A stretch of DNA of 64,000 nt, from NCBI RefSeq assembly GCF_003369915.1, contig NW_022881625.1, positions 1,240,001 to 1,304,000 of the forward strand. The letters run 5' to 3'. Position numbers and translations under genes: made by a program. The notes below the pieces were generated by a model. That model saw only the letters and a program-made list of their open reading frames with translations, had not been told where the DNA came from and did no database searches. This stretch comes from Drosophila miranda (taxonomy: Eukaryota > Arthropoda > Insecta > Diptera > Drosophilidae). This document shows, in pieces, positions 11,157 to 21,797 of this stretch (position 1 is its first letter; each line of letters starts with the position of its first letter).

Positions 11157-11493
11157 TTACAATGAGAGCAAAAGAGACATTCTGTAGAGGGGTTTTCTTT
11201 TCTTTGCTTTTGGCGCCTGAGAACCGGTGGTCGGCGTCAGGCTGGGCTTCTTGGCCAGGCGGCTGGGACTAAGACTGGGCCTGGCGGCGCTCTGGCTCTT
11301 GCTCTTGCAGGCGCGCGGCGGCATTTGGCGCCGAACCATAGATCCCACAGATTGCCACAGATCCTGTATCCCCCAGTATACTCCCGGCTGAAATGAGACG
11401 AAATGAGAAATGAGTTACGACTGTCCGATGGCCGCAGAACCGAGTACTTCCTTTACCTTTAGCTTTGCCTTCAAGTTTTTCCTTTGCAGGCAT
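11157..11493 (-). pseudogene. Gene 2 copy b, internally deleted
   Basis: Exon 1 (MPAKEKLEG, start at 11493) and intron are kept. In exon 2 a 7-bp stretch before ATGGTTCGG is replaced by 11 bp, shifting the frame. About 470 bp, including most of exon 2 and its normal stop, are deleted, joining the TTGSQAP codons to the A-rich 3' UTR. An alternative open frame from 11348 ends in PLYRMSLLLSL, encoded by former 3' UTR. Confidence 0.75.
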
Positions 11494-11702
11494 TTCTCGT
11501 ATCTTTTTCCGGCTTTTCCGTCTCCTGGGTAAACCTTTCGACTTCTCAAACGAGCAACAGGCAACGAGCCTCTTTGGGTTGAGGGCTCTCAGTGCTCCAC
11601 ATGGGAGGGGCTGAGAGGCTGGGGTGTGAGCCGCCAGCAACCAAGCGCGTTGCTTTATTAATATTTGTGGGCAGTATATGTCTTAATTTAATTTATGAAC
11701 AT
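11494..11702 (-). promoter_or_regulatory. Shared 5' block, inner end of left palindrome arm
   Basis: Same block as 7546-7790. The palindrome arm ends here at about 11,702; its mirror starts at about 12,018. Confidence 0.55.
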
Positions 11703-12017
11703 TTTTGTGTTTGTTTTACAATTCAACTTTAAACGACACTCAAACACACACTAGTACATTTGATGGCACATTAATTTACAAACATATAATCTGCAGCAAC
11801 GAAACACTTGTAACCTCGACTAGGCCCGCAGCCAGCAGGGGGGGGGGGGGGGGGAAAGGGAAAAAGAAAAAGAGAGGGACAAAATATTCGGCACTTTGAC
11901 GGAGGGGCTAAACCTCAGACACGTCTCGACTCCACAACGTTCACGACACGACTTTATATTTGCAAGTGTGTGTGTGTGTGTGTGGTGTCAGTCAAGAAAG
12001 TGAAGTGGGGCCACGCT
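11703..12017. other. Palindrome spacer
   Basis: About 315 bp of unpaired sequence between the arms. It contains a G homopolymer (about 11,839-11,854), an A-rich segment and a (GT)n run. The same spacer sequence occurs unpaired at about 26,485-26,795. No gene seen. Confidence 0.85.
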
Positions 12018-12226
12018 ATGTTCATAAATTAAATTAAGACATATACTGCCCACAAATATTAATAAAGCAACGCGCTTGGTTGCTGGCGGCTCACACCCCA
12101 GCCTCTCAGCCCCTCCCATGTGGAGCACTGAGAGCCCTCAACCCAAAGAGGCTCGTTGCCTGTTGCTCGTTTGAGAAGTCGAAAGGTTTACCCAGGAGAC
12201 GGAAAAGCCGGAAAAAGATACGAGAA

Positions 12227-12568
12227 ATGCCTGCAAAGGAAAAACTTGAAGGCAAAGCTAAAGGTAAAGGAAGTACTCGGTTCTGCGGCCATCGGACAGT
12301 CGTAACTCATTTCTCATTTCGTCTCATTTCAGCCGGGAGTATACTGGGGGATACAGGATCTGTGGCAATCTGTGGGATCTATGGTTCGGCGCCAAACGCC
12401 GCCGCGCGCCTGCAAGAGCAAGAGCCAGAGCCCCCCCAGGCCCAGTCTAAGTCCCAGCCGCCTGGCCAAGAAGCCCAGCCTGACGCCGACCACCGGTTCT
12501 CAGGCGCCAAAAGCAAAGAAAAGAAAAACCCTCTACAGAATGTCTCTTTTGCTCTCATTGTAAATTGA
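12227..12568 (+). pseudogene. Gene 2 copy c, internally deleted
   Basis: Mirror of copy b with the same 11-for-7 replacement and the same roughly 470-bp deletion, plus a few substitutions (for example PEPPQAQSK instead of PERRQAQ in the shifted frame). One substitution removes a stop, so the shifted frame runs from 12080 to 12568. This is not taken as a real product. Confidence 0.75.
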
Positions 12569-13220
12569 AGCGCCTCTTTCGGCGGAACCTACCCCAAGAG
12601 CGGAAAGCGGAGATCAATTAGAATTGTGAACCCCAAAGCGAGCGATTGATACGATACACTCACGAGTACTCATGCCCAAGCTCGAGTACTCTGTCAAGCA
12701 TCCACAGCGGGGAATCAACATAAATGGGTGGCTCCGCGGACGGTGTTCCAGCAGTCGCGCTTGGGCGGTCCGAGTGAGCAGTAACGGATCTTCTGCAGAA
12801 ATCAGTGCATAGATACAGTATCTGAAGGATCAAAGTGTTGAAAATCAATTAAAAGGTGATCATCCATCCCACGACAAGGAGAGGGGGCAGGGGGCGAATG
12901 GCGCCACACAGATTTCTGTACGGGCCTCTGAAAGGGAATCGAATCGAATCGAATCGAATCGCTCCAAATTGGCGTTGGAATGTCGAATAATAAACGGTAG
13001 ATTCTATTACTCGTTAACCCCGCGGGTCAATGAGAGAGAACTATGGCAAAAGATACAAAGTAGCTGCTTGCCACAGCCACAGATACAGATACATGCCTTT
13101 GAGAGTGTGGCAGTAATTGATTTAACCTTTGAGTGCCGTCTGTCTCTGTCCGTGTCTGTGAATAAATCGCGGGTCTTGGCTCGAGTAACACTATTCCTCC
13201 GTCCTTCGTCGTACCGATAG
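12569..13220 (+). other. 5' flank of gene 1 copy 4
   Basis: Noncoding promoter-side block of gene 1, mirror of 10501-11156, with the GATTC (here GAATC) microsatellite near 12,938-12,960. Confidence 0.5.
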
Positions 13221-14124
13221 ATGGACGAGGCTTCTGGCACGACGACAACCGATGGCAAGTCCCTGGATGAGGCGCCGGTGGCCGCAGGACTGGAGCCCAC
13301 ACAGCCGATCGGCTTCCTGCAGCTCTTCCGCTTCTCCACCTGCGGGGAGATCGCGTGGCTCTTCTTTGGGTTCCTCATGTGCTGCGTCAAGGCGTTGACC
13401 CTGCCCGCAGTGGTCATCATTTACAGCGAGTTCACAGCAGTGAGTACCGGGCACAGATACTCCCGCAGATGCAGATTCAGATACTCCAACCACAATCTCT
13501 CTCCCTTCGATTCTCGATTCCGTAGACCTCTCCGCTGCCACGAACATCACCACGCTTTCGTTTCCCTTCACGATGGCCAACAGCAGCGGCGGCGGGTACA
13601 CCATTCCCACGGGGACCCTGAGCATCCTTCCCATCGCGGCGAACGCCGACCATCACGACAACGGCCAGTGGCTACGAGCCCAATGACGTCATCACCACGA
13701 TCCCCGTCTCGCTCTCCATCCAGCGCTTCCCTCGTCCCTGTCCATCGTGGACCTGGCCCAGGAGCAGGACGGCTACAGCAACAGTGGCTCCAGCAACGGC
13801 ATGACCGTGGGGCCGGGTGCGGGCGGCGGCGGCGGCATCACCACCACGGCCCTCCTGTCCGTGAAGCCCCTGAACGGCAGCGGCAACGGCAACATTTCGC
13901 GGAACAACAGCTTCAGTCTGAGCTTCAACCTGCAGGACCCCACAGTGCGCTCCTCGGTGCGTTCGGCAGGAGCCCCCACAGTGGATACAGTGGACAACTC
14001 TTCATCCGGTGGCACGATCGCCCTGCCCCAGAGCGGCGCCACGGCAACGGCAACGGCCACGAGTGCTACCTCAACCCTCGCCAAACACAGTCCCGAGGCC
14101 AAGACAGGAGAGGTCTATGTCTGA
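13221..14124 (+). pseudogene. Gene 1 copy 4, short class with 8-bp deletion
   Basis: Exon 1 13221-13439, intron 13440-13525, exon 2 13526-14124. Carries the 8-bp deletion of copy 3 and in addition lacks one C in the CGCTTCCCC run near 13,730. The continuous 329-codon frame from 13221 arises from these lesions plus reading through the intron, and does not match the intact proteins. The correct C-terminal frame is open at 13747-14124. Confidence 0.75.
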
Positions 14125-14961
14125 GCGGAGGAACAGGACACCTATTCCGACCCATCCACTGGATTATAGCTTTCGTCGTAGGTTTAAGCACCCCCTTCCA
14201 GAACCACTGATACGATATTATCATCTAGGAAAGAGAACAAAACAAGAGTAATCCTCTCTTCGGATTGTACATACATATGCACACATCAATATACATACAT
14301 ATATAGCCCACAGACGATATCGTATCGTACGGCACACGCGAGTCTTTCTCGATAGTTGGGCGAATAAATTACGAATAAAATCTTTACCAAGAGAATCTCC
14401 ATTATATTACCCGTGCAAACATTGGACCGTGTAAATACTTTGGAACCCTCCCCTCTCCACAAAAAACATAATATGTGATATGCGATTATTGTATGTGTTT
14501 TTTTTTTTTTTTGTTCAAGCTATAAAATATGTGCATCTTTAGGATTAATGTGGAACCAATCCATGTAGAGGATGGTAGAAGAACACAGATCTAAGAAATT
14601 CTAGGCTCCTTTTTACAGATACAGATACAGATACACTTACAGATGATCGACGAGGCAGATGAAGCGGTGTGACACGTCGGGCGACTAACGAGCCCCTTAA
14701 CTTGTTTGCCGCCCAACTAAACTGTTAAAAATTCTTAATTAACGCCAATAAGGAATACATTAAAATGCCGACGCCAAGCCAAGCAGCCATTTTCCCAACT
14801 CGCCCCACACACATTCACATTCCCCTTCCAACCACTACCGACAAGCTTAATTTCCTCTTTCTCGCCAATGTAAATTAAAATTCTGTGCGCCACTAAACAT
14901 ATATTCAAATCACAAACCACAAAGAGAATCATAAAACACAAAGATTTCTTAAACCACACAC
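14125..14961 (+). other. 3' flank of gene 1 copy 4
   Basis: Noncoding mirror of 8756-9595 with AATAAA signals near 14,363 and 14,374 and a T homopolymer near 14,498. No gene seen. Confidence 0.5.
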
Positions 14962-15132
14962 AACTACTGTCAACGCGGCTTCGCCTGTGTAAAGTGCGGT
15001 GGTTTCGTCCACCGCACCCAGCTAAATGCGAAAATTGCGGCGGTTTAACAACTTCTGTCAACGCGGCTCCGTCTGTGTAAAGTGCGGTGGTTTCGTCCAC
15101 CGCACCCAGCTAAATGCCAAAGTTGCGGCGGT
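14962..15132. repeat. 88-bp tandem repeat, two copies
   Basis: Mirror of 8585-8755; both monomers keep the 9-bp hairpin stem. Confidence 0.9.
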
Positions 15133-15479
15133 ACGCACCCATCCAACTACAGGGCCTATGCTGATGCTGATATGAGGATCAGCCTTGCGCCGCCACTTAT
15201 ATGAAGCCCGCTCCGAGGACGGGAACGGACTGAAAAGACGCAATCCATTGTAAAAGAAAACCTAAGTCTAGTGTTACCTTAACTTTCTTTACTCAAAATA
15301 CTTGCATAAAAATACCGAATACCTACCACTACTGTAACTAGTGTTACCTTCCCATTGTTCAGCCAAAAACACTGCAACTACATGTAAAATGTAAAATATG
15401 GCATGTATTATTTGAATTTAGTACATATACAAATATGTAGATGGCGTATAGGAGCGGTGGCGCTGGAGTTCCTCGGCTG

Positions 15480-15935
15480 CTGTTTAACCTCCTTGTAGCG
15501 TGGGTATTGGGATCGCTCTCGGCTACCATTTCCCCTTCGTGTGACAAAGGTATGGGATCGGTCCAGCCCTGGCTCTCTCTTGGGTGCGATTTCCCCTTCG
15601 TGTGACGTCGGTATTAATGCTAGTGATGCTCGTCGTGGTTCCTGTGGGATCTGGTTCCGGTGTTGCTCCCCCATTGTTTTAAATGAAAAACTCTCTCTCA
15701 GTTTCGCGACGGCGGCCTCTCTCTCGGTCTCCCTTGTAGGCGTTGGCTTCGGGCTGGCCGGGGAGAGTTGTTGATCACATCGGCGTCACTGGTCGGAGTG
15801 GGAGAGATCCGACTATTCCCCTCTTCGTGGCTCTTGTTCTGGCTGCTGCTTCTCCTTCGTGTAGCGTGGGTATTGGGATCGCTCTCTCTCTTGGCTGCTG
15901 TTTCCACTCCTTGTAGCGTGGGTATTGAGACTCAA
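15480..15935. repeat. Degenerate ~45-bp minisatellite
   Basis: Mirror of 7784-8262, with the CGTGGGTATTGGGATCGCTC motif repeated. 15133-15479 is AT-rich spacer with two GTGTTACCTT motifs. Confidence 0.65.
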
Positions 15936-16162
15936 TAGTTGAATTGTAAAACAAACACAAAAATGTACATAAATTAAATTAAGACATATACTGCCCACAA
16001 ATATTAATAAAGCAACGCGCTTGGTTGCTGGCGGCTCACACCCCAGCCTCTCAGCCCCTCCCCTGTGGAGCACTGAGAGCCCTCAACCCAAAGAGGCTCG
16101 TTGCTCGTTGCTCGTTTGAGAAGTCGAAAGGTTTACCCAGGAGACGGAAAAAGATACGAGAA

Positions 16163-16867
16163 ATGCCTGCAAAGAAAAAACTTGAAGGCAAAGCTAAAGG
16201 TAAAGGAAGTACTCGGTTCTGCGGCCATCGGACAGTCGTAACTCATTTCTCATTTCGTCTCATTTCAGCCGGGAGTATACCGGGGGATACAGGATCTGTG
16301 GCAACCGCGACTATGGTTCGGCGCCAAATGCCGCCGCGCGCCTGCAAGAGCAAGAGCCAGAGCGCCGCCAGGCCCAGTCTTAGTCCCAGCCGCCTGGCCA
16401 AGAAGCCCAGCCTGACGCCGACCACCGGTTCTCAGGCGCCATCGCAGACCATCGCAAAGTCGAGGCCCACCGGTCTCGAGACGATTTTTGAACGTCCCGG
16501 CAATGAGGACGACGGGCCCACCAGCAGCCATGCCGTGGCATTCGGCGAGTGCCAGCGCCGCGTCCTCGCCCTGGGTACGGGCGAAAAAAAAAGAACCCTG
16601 TCGCAGAAGAGCTGCCTGAAGGTGCGCAACACCTTGGGCGAACGCAGCACCCGGCACATGATGACACTGCGGGCGTCCCGCACTACTTTGGACAGCGTAA
16701 TGCTCGGGGGCTCGGACGATGAAGGCGAGTCGGTCGGAGTCGCTCCCGCAGTCGCTCCCGTAGCTGCTCCCGAAGTCGTTCCCGCTGGAGGAAATGCCGG
16801 TACAAATCAGCCGGCACCATTCGTGCTGCGCACCAGCAGGAGGCTCAAGAGTCTGCCTCCGTTTTAG
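16163..16867 (+). CDS. Gene 2 copy d: small basic protein, full length
   Basis: Exon 1 16163-16199, intron 16200-16268 (69 nt, no stop, multiple of three), exon 2 16269-16867; product about 211 residues. Seen features: basic N-terminus, SLSPSRLAKKPSLTP segment, mid-protein LETIFERP and SCLKVRNTLGERSTRH, acidic GGSDDEGES, Ala/Val/Pro repeat, basic C-terminus. A polyadenylation signal AATAAA lies at about 16,905. The start is chosen because codons upstream in the same frame belong to the shared 5' block. The family is not recognised; repeated amplification of an intact frame suggests it may be expressed. Confidence 0.65.
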   Translation: MPAKKKLEGKAKGKGSTRFCGHRTVVTHFSFRLISAGSIPGDTGSVATATMVRRQMPPRACKSKSQSAARPSLSPSRLAKKPSLTPTTGSQAPSQTIAKSRPTGLETIFERPGNEDDGPTSSHAVAFGECQRRVLALGTGEKKRTLSQKSCLKVRNTLGERSTRHMMTLRASRTTLDSVMLGGSDDEGESVGVAPAVAPVAAPEVVPAGGNAGTNQPAPFVLRTSRRLKSLPPF

Positions 16868-17625
16868 ATTGTTGCACCTTCCACCCTCCAAATGAAAGAA
16901 AAAGAATAAAGAAAAGAAAAGCAAAGAAAAGAAAAACCCTCTACAGAATGTCTCTTTTGCTCTCATTGTAAATTGAAGCGCCTCTTTCGGCGGAACCTAC
17001 CCCAAGAGCGGAAAGCGGAGATCAATTAGAATTGTGAACCCCAAAGCGAGCGATTGATACGATACACTCACGAGTACTCATGCCCAAGCCCGAGTACTCT
17101 GTCCAGCATCCACATCGGGGAATCAACATAAATGGGTGGCTCCGCGGACGGTGTTCCAGCAGTCGCGCTTGGGCGGTCCGAGTGAGCAGTAACGGATCTT
17201 CTGCAGAAATCAGTGCATAGATACAGTATCTGAAGGATCAAAGTGTTGAAAATCAATTAAAAGGTGATCATCAATCCCACCACAAAGAGAGGGGGCAGGG
17301 GGCGAATGGCGCCACACAGATTTCTGTACGGGCCTCTGAAAGGGAATCGAATCGAATCGCTCCAAATTGGCGTTGGAATGTCCAATAATAAACGGTAGAT
17401 TCTATTACTCGTTAACCCCGCGGGTCAATGAGAGAGAACTATGGCAAAAGATACAAAGTAGCTGCTGTACCCTTGCCACAGCCACAGATACAGATACATG
17501 CCTCTGAGAGTGTGGCAGTAATTGAATTAACCTTTGCGTGCCGTCTGTCTCTGTCCGTGTCTGTGAATAAATCGCGGGTCTTGGCTCGAGTAACACTATT
17601 CCTCCGTCCTTCGTCGTACCGATAG
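16868..17625 (+). other. Gene 2 3' UTR and gene 1 copy 5 promoter side
   Basis: Noncoding. Gene 2 polyadenylation signal near 16,905, then the gene 1 upstream block ending at the ATG of copy 5. Confidence 0.5.
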
Positions 17626-18538
17626 ATGGACGAGGCTTCTGGCACGACGACAACCGATGGCAAGTCCCTGGATGAGGCGCCGGTGGCCGCAGGACTGGAG
17701 CCCACACAGCCGATCGGCTTCCTGCAGCTCTTCCGCTTCTCCACCTGCGGGGAGATCGCGTGGCTCTTCTTTGTGTTCCTCATGTGCTGCGTCGAGGCGT
17801 TGACCCTGCCCGCAGTGGTCATCATTTACAGCGAGTTCACAGCAGTGAGTACCGGGCACAGATACTCCCGCAGATGCAGATTCAGATACTCCAACCACAA
17901 TCTCTCTCTCTTCGATTCTCGATTCCGTAGCCCTCTCCGCTGCCACGAACATCACCACGCTGTCGTTTCCCTTCACGATGGCCAACAGCAGCGGCGGCGG
18001 GTACACCATTCCCACGGGGACCCTGAGCATCCTTCCCATCGCTGCGAACGCCCAGCTGCCGACCATCACGACAACGGCCAGTGGCTACGAGCCCAATGAC
18101 GTCATCACCACGATCCCCGTCTCGCTCTCCATCCAGCGCTTCCCCTCGTCCCTGTCCATCGTGGACCTGGCCCAGGAGCAGGACGGCTACAGCAACAGTG
18201 GCTCCAGCAACGGCATGACCGTGGGGCCGGGTGCGGGCGGCGGCGGCGGCATCACCACCACGGCCCTCCTGTCCGTGAAGCCCCTGAACGGCAGCGGCAA
18301 CGGCAACATTTCGCGGAACAACAGCTTCAGTCTGAGCTTCAACCTGCAGGACCCCACAGTGCGCTCCTCGGTGCGTTCGGCAGGAGCCCCCACAGTGGAT
18401 ACAGTGGACAACTCTTCATCCGGTGGCACGATCGCCCTGCCCCAGAGCGGCGCCACGGCAACGGCAACGGCCACGAGTGCTACCTCAACCCTCGCCAAAC
18501 ACAGTCCCGAGGCCAAGACAGGAGAGGTCTATGTCTGA
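17626..18538 (+). CDS. Gene 1 copy 5: Mdr49-like exon 1 / unknown exon 2, open
   Basis: Exon 1 (17626-17844, 73 codons) matches the Mdr49/Mdr50 N-terminus through the first membrane helix. The strong donor GTGAGT is at 17845 and the acceptor CCGTAG ends at 17930. Exon 2 (17931-18538) encodes about 200 residues that are Ser/Thr/Gly/Asn-rich, with a poly-Gly tract, NGSGNGN, and a C-terminal TGEVYV that resembles a PDZ ligand. Exon 2 has no recognised domain and no ABC-transporter residues. With the strong donor the exons join out of frame; a weaker donor 4 nt downstream (GTACCG at 17849) would keep exon 2 in its long open frame. One of two copies with no frame lesion. Confidence 0.65.
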
Positions 18539-19360
18539 GCGGAGGAACAGGACACCTATTCCGACCCATCCACTGGATTATAGCTTTCGTCGTAGGTTTA
18601 AGCACCCCCTTCCAGAACCACTGATACGATATTATCATCTAGGAAAGAGAACAAAACAAGAGTAATCCTCTCTTCGGATTGTACATACATATGCACACAT
18701 CAATATACATACATATATAGCCCACAGACGATATCGTATCGTACGGCACACGCGAGTCTTTCTCGATAGTTGGGCGAATAAATTACGAATAAAATCTTTA
18801 CCAAGAGAATCTCCATTATATTACCCGTGCAAACATTGGACCGTGTAAATACTTTGGAACCCTCCCCCTCTCCACAAAAAACATAACATGTGATATGCGA
18901 TTATTGTATGTGTTTTTTTTTTTTTTTAAGCTATAAAATTTGTGCATCTTTAGGATTAATGTGGAACCAATCCATGTAGAGGATGGTAGAAGAACACAGA
19001 TCTAAGAAATTCTAGGCTCCTTTGTACAGATACAGATACAGATACAGTTACAGATGATCGACGAGGGAGATGAAGCGGTGTGACACGTCGGGCGACTAAC
19101 GAGCCCCTTAACTTGTTTGCCGCCCAACTAAACTGTTAAAAATTCTTAATTAACGCCAATAAGGAATACATTAAAATGCCGACGCCAAGCCAAGCAGCCA
19201 TTTTCCCAACTCGCCCCACACACATTCACATTCCCCTTCCCAACCACTACCGACAAGCTTTATTTCCTCTTTCTCGCCAATGTAAATTAAAATTCTGTGC
19301 GCCACTAAACATATATTCAAATCACAAACCACAAAGAGAATCATAAAACACAAAGATTTC
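18539..19360 (+). other. 3' flank of gene 1 copy 5
   Basis: Noncoding mirror of 4361-5183 with AATAAA near 18,777 and 18,788. No gene seen. Confidence 0.5.
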
Positions 19361-19609
19361 AACGCGGCTTCGCCTGTGTAAAGTGCGGTGGTTTCGTCCA
19401 CCGCACCCAGCTAAATGCGAAAATTGCGGCGGTTTAACAACTTCTGTCAACGCGGCTTCGTCTGTGTAAAGTGCGGTAGTTTCGTCCACCGCACCCAGCT
19501 AAATGCCAAAGTTGCGGCGGTTTAACAACTTCTGTCAACGCGGCTTCGTCTGTGTAAAGTGCGGTGGTTTCGTCCACCGCACCCAGCTAAATGCCAAAGT
19601 TGCGGCGGT
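19361..19609. repeat. 88-bp tandem repeat, three copies
   Basis: Mirror of 4103-4360. The middle monomer has GTGCGGTAG, breaking one base pair of the hairpin, as does its partner. Confidence 0.9.
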
Positions 19610-20004
19610 ACGCACCCAGCCAACTACAGGGCCTATGCTGATGCTGATATGAGGATCAGCCTTGCGCCGCCACTTATATGAAGCCCGCTCCGAGGACGGG
19701 AACGGACTGAAATGACGCAATTCATTGTAAAAGAAAACACATGTTAATGTTAAGTCTAGTGTTACCTTAACTTTTGTAAGGAAGCGATCCTGGGCTGGGG
19801 TACATATCTCAGTCTACTCCAGGGTCGAAATTACAGCAATATTTATAATTTGCCGGAACTCCGTATTTCGGACCGACGATGGGGGACGGGGCCGCAGTCC
19901 CGCGGACGGGGGCGATCGTAGCGTGGGACGGGGCAGTTGGTTTCACCGAGAACATTCCGGTTATCGCCGAATAGCGCCTTCAGGGCCCCACCGAACTCAG
20001 AATC

Positions 20005-20600
20005 AATACGGAGGTCTTTACTATGCGATAATACCGACAGGTGTACTTACAGGACAGTACTTACGGGACCCTATCGGCCTAAGAATTACTACGACGCGGA
20101 AAGGGGACTTTGCAATGCGGAAATACCGGCAAGTATCGCCGAGAGTACCTAGGCTATCGCCGGACGGTACTTACGGGACCCCGCCGGCCTGAGAGCTACT
20201 ACGAAGCGGAAAGGGGGACTATGCTATGCGGGAATACCGACAAGTATCGCCGAGAGTACCAAGGCTATCGCCGGACGGTACTTACGGGACCCTGTCAGCC
20301 TAAGAATTACTACGACGCGGAAAGGGAAACTTTGCTATGCGGAAATACCGACAAGTATCGCCGAGAATGCCTAGGCAATCGCCGGATAGCACTTACGGGA
20401 CGCCGCCGAACTAAGAATTACTACGGGGGTCGGGGATATCGACAGGCATCGCCGAGAATGCCTAGGCAATCGCCGGATAGCACTTACGGGACGCTGTCGA
20501 ACTAAGAATTACTACGGGGGTTGGGGGTACCGAAGCGTATCGCCGAGAGCGCTTAGGCAATCGCCGGATAGCACTCACGGGACACTATCGGGCTAAACAT
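20005..20600. repeat. 110-bp satellite array
   Basis: Clean mirror of 3,115-3,780: monomers with GGACCCTGTCAGCC or GGGACGC near ACTTACGGGA, CGGCGATA/TATCGCCG palindromic elements and AATTACTACG. Period about 110-111 bp, so peptides from it can stay in one frame for a few monomers without being genes. Confidence 0.8.
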
Positions 20601-20804
20601 TACGGCGAAAATCTTTATCATACGGGGCAGGTATGCATATCACTCGCATGCCACAACAAAAATGAACAACGGACGCTGCCGCCATCAAAGCCATTAAATA
20701 AAACATAAACGAATAAAAATGCTGCCAAACACACTTGCAAAATCATACGGCCTGACAAATTCAAATCGAATGCAGTGCGTTGGTGATTGCTAGAATAGCC
20801 AAAA

Positions 20805-20945
20805 ACAGACACACACACACAAACACCCATTACACTTGGGCGGCCGGACCTGTGCAGTTCGAGTTATGTGTGTCGTGTCCGCCATCGTCCTTAGTTGGTG
20901 GCCGGATCCAGTGCCATGGCATTCAGAGTGCCCTATGGTCCTGGA
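20805..20945. repeat. GT/AC-rich minisatellite, truncated
   Basis: One monomer with (AC)n, GGCGGCCGGACC and GGTGGCCGGATCC. It is cut at about 20,945 by the junction with gene 2 copy e. Confidence 0.75.
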
Positions 20946-21140
20946 TCTGTGGGATCTATGGTTCGGCGCCAAATGCCGCCGCGCGCCTGCAAGAGCAAGA
21001 GCCAGAGCGCCGCCAGGCCCAGTCTTAGTCCCAGCCGCCTGGCCAAGAAGCCCAGCCTGACGCCGACCACCGGTTCTCAGGCGCCAAAAGCAAAGAAAAG
21101 AAAAACCCTCTACAGAATGTCTCTTTTGCTCTCATTGTAA
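20946..21140 (+). pseudogene. Gene 2 copy e, 5'-truncated and internally deleted
   Basis: Only the start of exon 2 (from MVRRQMPP) and the deletion join to KAKKRKTLYRM remain; exon 1 and intron are replaced by GT minisatellite. A 76-246 nt open frame crosses the junction but has no support as a gene. Confidence 0.75.
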
Positions 21141-21797
21141 ATTGAAGCGCCTCTTTCGGCGGAACCTACCCCAAGAGCGGAAAGCGGAGATCAATTAGAA
21201 TTGTGAACCCCAAAGCGAGCGATTGATACGATACACTCACGAGTACTCATGCCCAAGCCCGAGTACTCTGTCCAGCATCCACATCGGGGAATCAACATAA
21301 ATGGGTGGCTCCGCGGACGGTGTTCCAGCAGTCGCGCTTGGGCGGTCCGAGTGAGCAGTAACGGATCTTCTGCAGAAATCAGTGCATAGATACAGTATCT
21401 GAAGGATCAAAGTGTTGAAAATCAATTAAAAGGTGATCATCCATCCCACGACAAGGAGAGGGGGCAGGGGGCGAATGGCGCCACACAGATTTCTGTACGG
21501 GCCTCTGAAAGGGAATCGAATCGAATCGAATCGAATCGCTCCAAATTGGCGTTGGAATGTCGAATAATAAACGGTAGATTCTATTACTCGTTAACCCCGC
21601 GGGTTAATGAGAGAGAACTATGGCAAAAGATACAAAGTAGCTGCTTGCCACAGCCACAGATACAGATACATGCCTTTGAGAGTGTGGCAGTAATTGATTT
21701 AACCTTTGAGTGCCGTCTGTCTCTGTCCGTGTCTGTGAATAAATCGCGGGTCTTGGCTCGAGTAACACTATTCCTCCGTCCTTCGTCGTACCGATAG
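21141..21797 (+). other. 5' flank of gene 1 copy 6
   Basis: Noncoding gene 1 promoter-side block with GAATC microsatellite near 21,515-21,537. Confidence 0.5.

Larger units (their letters stand above)
2763..11702 (+). repeat. Left arm of long inverted repeat
   Basis: Every feature from 2,763 to 11,702 has a reverse-complement partner whose coordinates sum to about 23,708-23,722. Examples are 9596/14124, 6841/16867 and 6094/17626. Arm length is about 8.94 kb. The outer end lies in the GT minisatellite beside the GGACCATAGGGCACTC motif. Arms are close to identical except for scattered indels, one extra 88-bp hairpin variant and the degraded satellite at 3,400-3,740. Confidence 0.9.
12018..20945 (-). 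repeat. Right arm of long inverted repeat
   Basis: Reverse complement of 2,763-11,702. Its outer end at about 20,945 joins, at a shared GGATCTGTGG, to a 5'-truncated gene 2 copy, so the breakpoint lies at a short microhomology. Confidence 0.9.

Noticed and set aside
13221..14210. Continuous 329-codon frame through gene 1 copy 4
   Set aside because: It reads through the intron and exists only because of the 8-bp deletion and an extra one-base loss. The reading in exon 2 is not the frame that is open in the undamaged copies.
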